Below the pieces are notes generated by a model. The model made no database searches and was not told where the DNA came from. It saw nothing but the letters and a program-made list of their open reading frames with translations. The position numbers and the translations under genes were made by a program. Shown in pieces: positions 13,821 to 21,409 of a stretch of DNA of 26,031 nucleotides (its first letter is position 1; every line of letters starts with the position of its first letter). This DNA comes from a virus: the IMG/VR virus record IMGVR_UViG_3300013101_000073, positions 1-26,031 of that record. The stretch is one strand, 5' to 3'.

Positions 13821-13839
13821 AAAACAGAATCGAAATAAT
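13821..13839 (+). promoter_or_regulatory. Phage promoter box 3 (A type) before the three-way-junction RNA
   Basis: AAAACAGAATCGAAATAAT, identical to box 4 over the first 16 bases. It ends eight bases before the first base pair of the structured RNA at 13848, so the RNA would start almost exactly at the junction's closing helix. Confidence 0.68.
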
Positions 13840-13847
13840 ATCACAAA

Positions 13848-13936
13848 GCGGGTCATCCGATTCGAGTGTATGTAATGTTGGTCGGATATACAAGGTGTGG
13901 GTCTTTAGCGAAACCTTCACACCTGGACCCGCACCA
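13848..13936 (+). ncRNA. Three-way-junction RNA with tRNA-acceptor-like end
   Basis: Three perfect helices are visible. P1 is GCGGGTC (13848-13854) with GACCCGC (13926-13932). P2 is ATCCGA (13855-13860) with TCGGAT (13882-13887). P3 is AGGTGTG (13893-13899) with CACACCT (13918-13924), with an inner GGT/ACC extension. Junction strands are 0, 5 and 1 bases. P1 has seven pairs and is followed directly by ACCA, like a tRNA acceptor stem with discriminator and CCA. No T-arm or anticodon arm of normal size is present, so it is not a standard tRNA. The next ribosome-binding site (GGAG, 13938) starts two bases later. It may be a tRNA mimic, a processed small RNA or a leader switch for the RNA ligase operon. 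Confidence 0.6.
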
Positions 13937-13949
13937 TGGAGATGATTAC

Positions 13950-14102
13950 ATGAGAGAAGTTGAAGAATCATATACAACACTGAGGTATCTATTGTATACA
14001 TTAAATTTAATACCCGGGAGTGGACGATTAATATTAGGTGAAGATACCTATTTCATGAGAATCAACGAGTTTAATTTCTGTGACCACTGGGGGAAACTAT
14101 GA
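13950..14102 (+). CDS. Microprotein, probable VLxxLKII family (copy I)
   Basis: A 50-residue protein. ATG 13950 is used because GGAGATG (13938-13944) precedes it; reading further upstream in the same frame would run through the structured RNA. The core LRYLLYTLNLIPGSGRLIL is followed by a strand-like aromatic end (TYFMRINEFNF). It overlaps the RNA ligase start by four bases, so translation of the ligase is probably coupled to it. Function unknown. Confidence 0.66.
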   Translation: MREVEESYTTLRYLLYTLNLIPGSGRLILGEDTYFMRINEFNFCDHWGKL

Positions 14103-15223
14103 GTGAAGAAAGTGGATCAACATATAAAGTACCAATGACTAAAATATTAAAGATTAATGAACATCCAAATGCGGATAGACTAGAGATAGCTACAGTGTAT
14201 GGATTTCAAGTTATTGTTAAGAAAGATACTTATAGTGAAGGTGATGAGGTATTATATGTACCAATAGATTCAGTCTTACCTCAAGATATAGAAGATCACC
14301 TCTTTCCGCCTGAAGCTAAGATTAAACTACATAAACATAGAATCAAGCAAATACGGATTCGTAAGATTGCTTCACAAGGTATGCTTATTCCTATAGCTGA
14401 AATGGAAACAGTAAAAGATATCAGAATTAGAGAGCTCGAAGGGGATTACTCTGAGAAACTGGGAATAACTAAATATGAACCACCAACACGCGGAAGTTCT
14501 TTTGGAACCGTTGGTAAAAAGATTAAGAAGAATGAACATTCACAATTTGATAAATTTGGTGGATTAAATAATATTAAATGGTTTCCATCTATGTTTACTT
14601 CAGAGGAAGAAATTGTTCTTCAAGAGAAAATACATGGAACTAATGCTAGAGCTGGTAAGTTGAAATATGAAGCTAATACCATATTAAAGAAAATTAAAAA
14701 GTTATTTAAACTAACACCTGAATATGTATTTTGCTATGGCTCTAATAATATGCAGTTACAAGAGCACAATGACCATAAAGGGTATTATGGAGAAAATATT
14801 TATGGCCAAGTGTTCTCTGGGATTAATGTAGAAGAGAAATTAGATAATGGTGAAATAGTTTATGGTGAAATATATGGAGAAGGTGTCCAGAAGAATTATA
14901 GCTATGGAACTAGAGAAAAGAAGTTCATATTATTTGATGTAAAGAAAGACGGTAAGTGGTTAAGTCCAGATGAGGTATGTGAATTTGCTAAATTGAGAGG
15001 ATTTGACTTAGTTCCTGAAATATATCGTGGTCCATTTAAAGATTTAGATCATGTTAAATCTCACTCACTTGGAGCTTCAATCTTAGCACCATCTCAAAAA
15101 GTAAGAGAAGGGGTTGTAGTAAAAGCTTTACATAACTACAATAATAAGGGTGATGCAGGTAAACGAGCTCTTAAAATTATATCTGAGAAATACTTAGATA
15201 AAGAGCAAACAGATTTCCATTAA
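14099..15223 (+). CDS. RNA ligase with N-terminal OB domain (Rnl5-like)
   Basis: A 374-residue ATP-dependent ligase. Residues 10-125 form an OB-type domain (PNADRLEIATVYGFQVIV and DEVLYVPIDSVLP). The nucleotidyltransferase follows, with motif I EKIHGTN (Lys177 takes the AMP), motif IIIa-like VYGEIYGEGVQ, FILFDV, motif IV EGVVVKAL and motif V RALKI. The OB-first order is that of the Deinococcus Rnl5-type RNA ligase rather than T4 Rnl1 or Rnl2. A likely job is sealing nicked or cleaved RNA such as tRNA broken by host defence nucleases. Its leader carries a tRNA-like RNA, and a metallophosphoesterase that could act on RNA ends follows. Confidence 0.88.
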   Translation: MSEESGSTYKVPMTKILKINEHPNADRLEIATVYGFQVIVKKDTYSEGDEVLYVPIDSVLPQDIEDHLFPPEAKIKLHKHRIKQIRIRKIASQGMLIPIAEMETVKDIRIRELEGDYSEKLGITKYEPPTRGSSFGTVGKKIKKNEHSQFDKFGGLNNIKWFPSMFTSEEEIVLQEKIHGTNARAGKLKYEANTILKKIKKLFKLTPEYVFCYGSNNMQLQEHNDHKGYYGENIYGQVFSGINVEEKLDNGEIVYGEIYGEGVQKNYSYGTREKKFILFDVKKDGKWLSPDEVCEFAKLRGFDLVPEIYRGPFKDLDHVKSHSLGASILAPSQKVREGVVVKALHNYNNKGDAGKRALKIISEKYLDKEQTDFH

Positions 15224-15232
15224 AGGTAGATT

Positions 15233-15862
15233 ATGAAACCTAAATTATATTTTACATCTGATTGGCACATAGGTCATTTCAACTGTTTAGCATTAGATGG
15301 TAGGCCTTTTAAAGACTTGGATCATATGAATGAAATGTTAATTAAGAATTTTAACTTTCTAGTTCCACATCATGGAATAACCTATTTCCTAGGGGATATG
15401 GGGTTTTCTAAAAGTGGATTACTTAAAAAGGTAATAACAAGATTAAATGGTAAGAAAATATTAATACCAGGGAATCACGATGATAAAGGCATGTATGCTT
15501 ACTATGATGCAGGGTTTGACTTTGTTACTGATAAAGCTCAAATAGTCATAGGTAAGAGTATAATTACCATGTCACACTGCCCTTTAAAGGGAATATATAG
15601 AGAAGATACCACTGGAATGGCTAATGCTCTACCTGGTGAGAATTGGCATAGAGAGACTAAGCATAGCAATAGATATGCTATGGATGATTTTGGTCAATTC
15701 CATTTACATGGACACATTCATAGCCCTAATGGTGGGAGATCAAAAAGAATATTAGATCGTCAAATGGATGTTGGTGTTGTGTGTAATGGGTATAAACCTG
15801 TATCTATATCAACAGTTGAGAGTTTTGTAGCTAAGTATAATAATAATAACGGAGGAAGATAA
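15233..15862 (+). CDS. Calcineurin-like metallophosphoesterase
   Basis: A 209-residue enzyme with the full two-metal signature: SDWHIGH (Asp10, His12), GDMG (54-57), GNHDD (80-84), SHCPL (His115) and HGHIHS (159-164). It follows the RNA ligase by nine bases and is itself joined to the next gene by a one-base overlap. Small phage enzymes of this type hydrolyse phosphomonoesters or diesters. A role in trimming RNA ends for the ligase, for example opening 2',3'-cyclic phosphates, is a reasonable inference from position but unproven. Confidence 0.9.
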   Translation: MKPKLYFTSDWHIGHFNCLALDGRPFKDLDHMNEMLIKNFNFLVPHHGITYFLGDMGFSKSGLLKKVITRLNGKKILIPGNHDDKGMYAYYDAGFDFVTDKAQIVIGKSIITMSHCPLKGIYREDTTGMANALPGENWHRETKHSNRYAMDDFGQFHLHGHIHSPNGGRSKRILDRQMDVGVVCNGYKPVSISTVESFVAKYNNNNGGR

Positions 15863-16443
15863 TGGAATTAAGTTTAAGAAAAGCAAGAAAATTAGAATCA
15901 AAAATTGGTAATCTTATTAAAAACCTAAGAGGTGAATTAGAGACACAGAAAACAGTTCGTGTCAATGCCGATGTACAGACAGAAATACTCCCAACATTGG
16001 TATTAGCAAGAAGTACTTTCTTTGCTTCTTTTGATAATATTCAAGAGTTAGTAGATGTAAGGTTTAATATTAGAGGTCTTATTTCTGAAGCAAATGAATT
16101 AAGTGGAATAAATAATAAAATTATATTGAAAGTTACCTTAGAAAATAAGATAGTTGGTTACAATTCACTATCTAAGGGCTTCAATGTACTTGAAGAAAAA
16201 GAATTAGAAGATGATTCTCATAAGTATAAAGTTCAATTAAGCAACGGTGATCGTTTTAGTAGGTCTACTTTTGATGCCAACTTTCTTTTAGGGAAGGATA
16301 CAGTTGAATTTAAGAAGCAACAAGTTGAATTAGGTAAGCAAATTGATTCATTAGAAGATGAATTATTAGGTTTAAACTATTCAACTACAATTAAATTAAC
16401 AAACAATTTAATTGCCTTACTGCAGACGAATAGTCTACTGTAG
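15862..16443 (+). CDS. Hypothetical protein with coiled-coil ends
   Basis: A 193-residue protein sharing one base with the preceding stop. Residues 1-30 are helical and basic, the middle (30-150) is mixed, and about 150-175 is a charged coiled coil (KKQQVELGKQIDSLEDELLG). No catalytic motif, signal peptide or membrane segment is visible. It is the last gene of the RNA-ligase unit, before the structured non-coding region. A small hairpin (CTGCAG 16420-16425 with CTGTAG 16438-16443) overlaps its stop codon. Not recognised. Confidence 0.75.
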   Translation: MELSLRKARKLESKIGNLIKNLRGELETQKTVRVNADVQTEILPTLVLARSTFFASFDNIQELVDVRFNIRGLISEANELSGINNKIILKVTLENKIVGYNSLSKGFNVLEEKELEDDSHKYKVQLSNGDRFSRSTFDANFLLGKDTVEFKKQQVELGKQIDSLEDELLGLNYSTTIKLTNNLIALLQTNSLL

Positions 16444-16451
16444 AGTAATTA

Positions 16452-16682
16452 GGATAGCTATAGAATTGATGTAGATTTGAGAAACTTATAGATGGTGTGC
16501 TATTGTAGTACTACCTCCCTAACCTGGAACTAATATGCTTGTCAACAGTGCTGCTTATCGGACTAGATTCCTTTGTTATTTGTCCGCTGTTGGATGCAAT
16601 TTGTACCTTGTTTTTTGTCAAACCGCTCAGAGGAGCCTTGTTACTTGTTCTTCTCTTTTCAATTGATATTCTATAGCTATCC
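16452..16682 (+). ncRNA. Large structured non-coding RNA candidate before clpS
   Basis: About 230 bases with no convincing gene, closed by a perfect 15-bp inverted repeat: GGATAGCTATAGAAT (16452-16466) and ATTCTATAGCTATCC (16668-16682). Inside, CAACAG (16543-16548) pairs with CTGTTG (16587-16592). Nested within it, CGGAC (16559-16563) pairs with GTCCG (16582-16586), leaving a ten-base bulge on one side. A small hairpin GCTC-AGAG-GAGC lies at 16625-16636. ACCTCC at 16513-16518 equals the 16S anti-Shine-Dalgarno core. No promoter is obvious upstream, so it may be processed from read-through. It ends 12 bases before promoter box 4. Not a tmRNA (no T-arm, no CCA). Confidence 0.55.
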
Positions 16683-16694
16683 ACCTTATTTTGT

Positions 16695-16713
16695 AAAACA
16701 GAATCGAAATTAT
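16695..16713 (+). promoter_or_regulatory. Phage promoter box 4 (A type) before clpS
   Basis: AAAACAGAATCGAAATTAT. It ends 19 bases before the clpS ATG at 16733, leaving room for a short leader with the AAAGGGGGTG ribosome-binding region. Confidence 0.68.
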
Positions 16714-16732
16714 ATTAAAGGGGGTGTCATAT

Positions 16733-17077
16733 ATGAGCAAGTTCTCTCATGACCAAGAAAGTGATATTGCAGTTAAAGAAAAAGAAATTATAAACGAACC
16801 ATCACAATACAATGTTGTAGTTCACAACAATGACTTCACATCCTATGATGAAGTTATTTTAATCTTATCACAAGGGTTTGAACTTACACACCGTGATGCT
16901 CTTGGGGTTGCTAGTAAGGTTGATTCTGAAGGTAAGGGAATATGTGGTACATACCCTAAAGAAATTGCTGATATGAAACTAATGCTAGTGGACATAATTA
17001 AAAAGCAATTAATTCAAATTATGCCAGTTCGTGCACGTGAAATAATAATGTTAAAATTTACCATTGAAAAAGCCTAG
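16733..17077 (+). CDS. clpS: ClpS-like adaptor of the Clp protease
   Basis: A 114-residue ClpS-fold adaptor, which hands substrates to ClpA. ATG 16733 is chosen over GTG 16724 because GGGGG ends at 16724. Conserved features are QYNVVVHNNDFTSYDEV (25-41) and GKGICGTYPKEIADMK (67-82), ending IEKA like the E. coli protein. Against E. coli ClpS, the N-degron pocket residue Asp35 is Asn33 and His66 is Asp64 here (VDSEGK in place of VHYQGK). Those changes should alter which N-terminal residues it binds. ClpA follows nine bases later. A flexible acidic N-terminus (1-22) is kept, as needed for ClpA delivery. Confidence 0.92.
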   Translation: MSKFSHDQESDIAVKEKEIINEPSQYNVVVHNNDFTSYDEVILILSQGFELTHRDALGVASKVDSEGKGICGTYPKEIADMKLMLVDIIKKQLIQIMPVRAREIIMLKFTIEKA

Positions 17078-17085
17078 GAGTTTAA

Positions 17086-19386
17086 ATGACTAATAAGATA
17101 ACAGAAGAATTAATGGATGGTGTGGTATCTAGTTCTAATATAGATACTATTTCTACTTGTAAATTCTTTAGATATTGTTTAAATAATGAATTTGAAGAAA
17201 ATAAAGAATTTCTTAAATCTAAAGGTTGTGATATAGAATATCTGAAAGATGCCATAGATGACCATATAGAAGTTGAAGATGCTCAATTAGTGATATTCTC
17301 ACAGGTTAAAGATTTAATGGGTAGACCAAGAAGTTTTGAACCAGCAATGACACAGGATTTAAAGAAAATATTTGAAATATCAAAAAATAAAGCTCAAAAA
17401 GATAGTAGACCAATATTTTTTGAAGATATATTAAATTCCTTATATGAATTATCCTCTACTGAACCAGATATGTATGTTGTATTCTTTCTTAAGAAATCAG
17501 GGTATAAGCATGATCCAGATAGCGGAGTTTCTATTAAGGGTAAATATAAATTCTTAAGTGAGTTATGTGATGACTTAGGCGAAAGAGCTAAAAAGAAACT
17601 AATTGATCCATTGATTGGTAGAAGGCCAGAAGTAGAGAGAATGGTAGAAATCTTAGCTCATTATAAAAAGAAAAACCCAATGTTAGTTGGATTACCTGGG
17701 GTAGGTAAAACAGCTGTTGTTGAAGGGTTAGCATCTATGATAGAGCAAGGTCTTGTACCAGAAGCTCTTAAAGAATCTAGAGTATACTCTTTAAACGTAG
17801 GTAATATCCTAGCTGGCTCTAAGTTTAGGGGAGAGTTTGAAGAGAAAGTAAAGGGTGTTTTAAAAGATATAAAAACTCTCAAAGAGAAAGATGGAATAAC
17901 AGGTATATTATTTATAGATGAAATTCATCAAGTAATGGGAGCTGGTTCCGGTGGAAGTAAAGAAGGTGTTGATCTGGCTAATATGATTAAACCAAGCTTA
18001 GCCAATGGTGATCTTAGTTGTATTGGTGCAACTACCGATGATGAATACAATCAAAAAATAACCAAAGATAAAGCTCTATCTAGACGATTTCAAGTTGTTA
18101 AGATAGAAGAGTCTTCTGCTAGTGAAACAATGAGAATCTTAGAGCAGGGTATTAAACCTGTATTAGAGAAGTATCATGGAGTTAAATATCCAAAAGAAGT
18201 GTTGCAGAGAATTGTAGACCTATCTAGTCAATATGTTACTACTCAGTATTTTCCTGACAAAGCTATATCTATTACAGATTCAGTTGGTGCAAGAATAAAG
18301 ACAACATTAAAAGGTAAAAGAGTTACAGCAACAATAGATGACGTTGAACAGATTATATCTACCATAACTGGAACACCAGTTTCAGCCTTTAAGCAAAACA
18401 ATGATGAAAATGCCTATGTTGATATAGGGAATAATATTAAGGAAGTAATATTTGGGCAAGAGAATGCTATTGATCAAGTGGTTGAACAAGTAGAATTATC
18501 TAAAGCTGGATTGAGAGATCTAGGTCAACCAATAGGTTCATTCCTACTCTTAGGTCCAACGGGTACAGGTAAGACTGAATTAGCTAAGCAGATAGCAGCA
18601 CAGACTAAATCAAACTTCTTTCAATTAAATATGTCAGAATTCTCAGAAGAACATTCAGTAGCAAAGCTATTCGGTGCTCCTCCAGGGTATGAAGGGCATG
18701 ACACAGGTGGTGTCTTAACTAATGAGATTATGAAGTATCCTCACACTATATTATTATTAGATGAAATTGAAAAAGCAAATAAGAAAGTCTATGATGCTCT
18801 TTTAGGTATTATAGATGGTGCCAGCATGACAGACGGTAGAGATAATGCTGTCGACTTCAGTAATGTATTAGTCTTAATGACTAGTAATGTTGGAGCGGCA
18901 GCGGCATCCCTAACCAAGAGACCATTAGGGTTAGCATCTTCTATTGAGAATGAAATTGATGCTAAATCAAATGTTATGGAGGGGTTACTGAAGACAACCT
19001 TTAGTCCAGAGTTTAGAAATAAGCTAAGTGGTGTTGTGAAGTTCAATTCTTTAAGTAAGGATATTATGATTAAAATTGTTGAGAAGTTTATTAAATTAGC
19101 TCAATTAAAATTAATAACCAAAGGTATTAAGCTAAATGTAAATAAGAAAGCTAAAGAACTATTAGCCAAACGAGGGTTTGATCCAGCAATGGGGGCAAGA
19201 CCTATTAAGCGTGAAGTTGATACATCAATTGTTAAGATGCTAGTTAGACCTATATTAAAAAAGGAATTAGAGCCTGGAGATACAATTAAGGTAACTACTA
19301 AAAAAGATGAAATAATTATAAACTTTGTAAAACCAAAACCCAAAGTAGTTAAAAAGAAGGAGTTAGTCGGTGTATCTAAACCTTAG
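17086..19386 (+). CDS. clpA: ClpA-like AAA+ unfoldase
   Basis: A 766-residue two-ring unfoldase, close to the E. coli ClpA length of 758. It has a divergent N-domain (1-150) that would dock ClpS. The first AAA+ module has Walker A GLPGVGKT (202-209) and Walker B LFIDE (275-279). The second has Walker A GPTGTGKT (490-497), Walker B LLLDEIEKA (556-564) and sensor PEFRNKL. An LGL tripeptide at 614-616 sits where E. coli ClpA has its IGL ClpP-docking loop, so docking to a ClpP ring is expected. It pairs with clpS just upstream and the ClpP-like gene at 21410. The C-terminus has a Lys-rich tail. The gene is intact. Confidence 0.95.
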   Translation: MTNKITEELMDGVVSSSNIDTISTCKFFRYCLNNEFEENKEFLKSKGCDIEYLKDAIDDHIEVEDAQLVIFSQVKDLMGRPRSFEPAMTQDLKKIFEISKNKAQKDSRPIFFEDILNSLYELSSTEPDMYVVFFLKKSGYKHDPDSGVSIKGKYKFLSELCDDLGERAKKKLIDPLIGRRPEVERMVEILAHYKKKNPMLVGLPGVGKTAVVEGLASMIEQGLVPEALKESRVYSLNVGNILAGSKFRGEFEEKVKGVLKDIKTLKEKDGITGILFIDEIHQVMGAGSGGSKEGVDLANMIKPSLANGDLSCIGATTDDEYNQKITKDKALSRRFQVVKIEESSASETMRILEQGIKPVLEKYHGVKYPKEVLQRIVDLSSQYVTTQYFPDKAISITDSVGARIKTTLKGKRVTATIDDVEQIISTITGTPVSAFKQNNDENAYVDIGNNIKEVIFGQENAIDQVVEQVELSKAGLRDLGQPIGSFLLLGPTGTGKTELAKQIAAQTKSNFFQLNMSEFSEEHSVAKLFGAPPGYEGHDTGGVLTNEIMKYPHTILLLDEIEKANKKVYDALLGIIDGASMTDGRDNAVDFSNVLVLMTSNVGAAAASLTKRPLGLASSIENEIDAKSNVMEGLLKTTFSPEFRNKLSGVVKFNSLSKDIMIKIVEKFIKLAQLKLITKGIKLNVNKKAKELLAKRGFDPAMGARPIKREVDTSIVKMLVRPILKKELEPGDTIKVTTKKDEIIINFVKPKPKVVKKKELVGVSKP

Positions 19387-19531
19387 TGATATGTTAACCA
19401 CTTTACATCTTGGTGAATTTTTTGGACGATTGGGGTTAATTAGTCGTCACAATAATGAATGGGATGATTATCAATATGAATGTAGAGTTGCAAGATTAAG
19501 ATCAGTAAGAGAATTAGAAGATCATGAGTAG
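19370..19531 (+). CDS. Microprotein with GTG start, possible VLxxLKII family (copy J)
   Basis: A 53-residue protein. The GTG at 19370 is supported by AAGGAG at 19357-19362, while the first ATG (19391) has no ribosome-binding site. It overlaps the end of clpA by 17 bases and the next gene by eight. The sequence LGEFFGRLGLISRHNNEW resembles the family core and its polar loop, followed by a basic helix. The family link is weaker than for copies A to F. Confidence 0.6.
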   Translation: MYLNLSDMLTTLHLGEFFGRLGLISRHNNEWDDYQYECRVARLRSVRELEDHE

Positions 19532-19853
19532 ATATAAAAAGTTCAATCTTTATCATGCTTTAAAGAAAAGAACTGAAAGAAAGTTTATTAAAAATACAAT
19601 AGCAACTTTTTTTAGTGGAATATCTTCATGTGAATCTTTAGACTTTTCCATACACTTTATAGCACTATGTATATCATTATTACTTGTATATTTCTTTAAC
19701 CTAGGTTTTATATGGTGGATGATTCTTGATTCAGCTATACTAGCAATAATAACACTAACAATTAGCATTGTTGATTCATATTTTTTGTATAAAATAAAAG
19801 TAAGAAAAAATGGAAGAAAATCAATAGCAACAATATTGGGGATACAAAAATGA
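19524..19853 (+). CDS. Two-pass membrane protein
   Basis: A 109-residue protein with a basic N-terminus (HALKKRTERKFIK), membrane segments at about residues 44-59 and 63-89, and a basic C-terminus (KIKVRKNGRK). The charge pattern suggests both ends are cytoplasmic. It overlaps thyX by four bases (ATGA at 19850). No family recognised. Confidence 0.72.
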   Translation: MSRYKKFNLYHALKKRTERKFIKNTIATFFSGISSCESLDFSIHFIALCISLLLVYFFNLGFIWWMILDSAILAIITLTISIVDSYFLYKIKVRKNGRKSIATILGIQK

Positions 19854-20551
19854 AAGTTAAATTAATAGCGAAAACTAAAATAGATCAGGGTTATTTAGAA
19901 GAACAAATGAAAGCTGCAAGTGAAGAAGATCTAGCTTTCATTCAAGGTATACAAGATTTAGAAGGGTTAATCGCTTACACAGCAAGAGTATCCTCTTCTA
20001 ATCAAAAGAATCCTAGTTATGCTGGATTGATTAAATATTGTATGAAGCATGGACATTGGTCTATATTAGAAATGGGTAATGTTAGTTTTGAGATTGAGAC
20101 ATCTAGAATGATTGCACCTCAAATATTAAGACATCGTTCTTTCTCTTTTCAGGAGTTCAGTCAGAGATATTCTGCAGTAGATAAATCTGGCATTGAACTA
20201 TATGTTTGTCGAAGACAAGATAAGAAGAATAGACAAAACTCTGTAGATGATATGTCTGAGGAATATAAAGAAGAGTTTAAGCAAGATCAATTAGATAATT
20301 GGAAAAGAGCATTTGAATATTATAAAAAGTGGTTAGATAGAGATTGTGCAAAAGAGTGTGCAAGAGCTTTTCTACCTTTACAAGCTAAGACTAAGATGTA
20401 TATGAATGGAACTCTTAGAAGTTGGGTTCACTACATTAATCTGAGAGCTGATCCAGCTACTCAAAAAGAACATAGAGATATAGCTGAAGCCATTAAATCT
20501 GAATTAGTAAAAAGTTTTCCAATTATTTCTGAAGCAGCAGGGTGGATTTAA
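19850..20551 (+). CDS. thyX: Flavin-dependent thymidylate synthase
   Basis: A 233-residue ThyX, which makes dTMP from dUMP using FAD, NADPH and methylene-tetrahydrofolate. The family signature RHRxxSxxxxSxR is present as RHRSFSFQEFSQR at 94-106. The Ser-containing substrate region and a late ADPATQKEHRDIAEAI segment with the conserved Arg/Gln fit the family. Length is normal. Together with the class II RNR at 6396 it supplies deoxynucleotides for phage replication, and both are alternatives to the common ThyA and class I enzymes. It lies in the same + strand run as clpA. Confidence 0.95.
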   Translation: MKVKLIAKTKIDQGYLEEQMKAASEEDLAFIQGIQDLEGLIAYTARVSSSNQKNPSYAGLIKYCMKHGHWSILEMGNVSFEIETSRMIAPQILRHRSFSFQEFSQRYSAVDKSGIELYVCRRQDKKNRQNSVDDMSEEYKEEFKQDQLDNWKRAFEYYKKWLDRDCAKECARAFLPLQAKTKMYMNGTLRSWVHYINLRADPATQKEHRDIAEAIKSELVKSFPIISEAAGWI

Positions 20552-21019
20552 ATGAATAAAGAACAAGCATTTGACATTATTAAACTCATAAGCGATGCCG
20601 TTTTAAGTGAACTAAAAGTTCCTGAAGATATTCGTAAGATGGATGATCCACGTTACTATATTAAGTGGGAATCAAGTAGGTGGTCTAAAGATACTGTTGA
20701 TAAGGTAATATTATATAATCATATAACCTACACTGAAATATATGTTAGTGTTGAAAATCATAGATATATAAGTGTACATTTTAAAAGAAATAGAGTAGAA
20801 GAATCTTACATATTTAACGCACCTTTTTTAAGAATTTTACCAAATAAAGCATATAAACAATATATGAAATTTGCGAGTGTTATTGGAAAATTTAACAAAA
20901 TAGAACGAGATAAAGCTGAGCAATTAGCTTTAAAAATAAAAAGCATAGACTTTAATCATGCTTTCAATAAAGCATTTCCTGATGAAATCAACGATATATT
21001 ATTAGGGCAAGATGATTAG
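20552..21019 (+). CDS. Hypothetical protein, 155 residues
   Basis: Starts directly after the thyX stop. Soluble, with a helical N-terminus (1-28), a central strand-rich part (about 37-85 with ITYTEIYVSV and RYISVHFKRN) and a helical C-terminal third. No recognisable catalytic motif. It overlaps the next gene by eight bases; both look like parts of one coupled pair of unknown function. Confidence 0.72.
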   Translation: MNKEQAFDIIKLISDAVLSELKVPEDIRKMDDPRYYIKWESSRWSKDTVDKVILYNHITYTEIYVSVENHRYISVHFKRNRVEESYIFNAPFLRILPNKAYKQYMKFASVIGKFNKIERDKAEQLALKIKSIDFNHAFNKAFPDEINDILLGQDD

Positions 21020-21299
21020 TAAAATATTAAATTTAATACCTAGACCAATATCAGATGTCGAGCGGGTAATAGATTATATAGCAGAATATAGGGTTAATAA
21101 TGTATGTGATACTAGTCCACTAGTAGATCAATCTTTTAATGTCGGACCTTATATATTGCAGTTTAGTTATAGTGATGAATTTTGTCAACTTAAATTAAAA
21201 AGAGACACTATACCAATATTTGCCTTCAATGATGCTGAAAGTATATTTGCTATAAGAAGGGTTTTGGGCTTGATAGCAGTGTCGGACCATGGTGTTTAA
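21012..21299 (+). CDS. Hypothetical protein, 95 residues
   Basis: A small alpha/beta protein with a strand-rich centre (GPYILQFSYSDEFCQLKLKRD, 45-65) and short helices at both ends. ATG 21012 overlaps the previous stop. Its own stop TAA (21297-21299) supplies the first bases of promoter box 5. Not recognised. Confidence 0.7.
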   Translation: MISKILNLIPRPISDVERVIDYIAEYRVNNVCDTSPLVDQSFNVGPYILQFSYSDEFCQLKLKRDTIPIFAFNDAESIFAIRRVLGLIAVSDHGV

Positions 21300-21315
21300 A
21301 CCGATTCGATAATAT
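21298..21315 (+). promoter_or_regulatory. Phage promoter box 5 (T type) before the clpP leader
   Basis: AAACCGATTCGATAATAT, overlapping the stop codon of the previous gene. It ends 24 bases before the large leader hairpin and 94 bases before the clpP-like start, the longest leader of the six boxes that precede protein genes apart from the three-way-junction case. Confidence 0.67.
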
Positions 21316-21339
21316 ATTGTGAATAATACGATTCTTCTC

Positions 21340-21392
21340 AAGGCATCCACATGAGATATGAGTTATTGTATAAGAGAAATGTGGATGCCCTT
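21340..21392 (+). promoter_or_regulatory. Long leader hairpin of the clpP-like gene
   Basis: GGCATCCACAT (21342-21352) pairs perfectly with ATGTGGATGCC (21379-21389) around a 26-base AT-rich loop. TTCTC just before the left arm could instead pair with GAGAA (21374-21378) at the end of the loop, so two mutually exclusive folds are possible. The ribosome-binding site AAAGGAG lies downstream and outside the helix. There is no T run, so it is not a terminator. A regulatory or stabilising role is inferred. Confidence 0.6.
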
Positions 21393-21409
21393 CAAATAAA
21401 GGAGTATGT

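Noticed and set aside
13848-13936. Standard tRNA or hammerhead ribozyme
   Set aside because: Anticodon and T arms are missing, and the conserved hammerhead core CTGATGA is absent.
13866-13949. Upstream in-frame extension of the 13950 microgene from a GTG
   Set aside because: It would translate through the perfectly paired three-way-junction RNA, has no ribosome-binding site, and ATG 13950 has GGAGATG at the right distance.
16452-16682. tmRNA or terminator reading of the structured region
   Set aside because: There is no T-arm, no encoded CCA, no tag frame and no T run after the closing helix.
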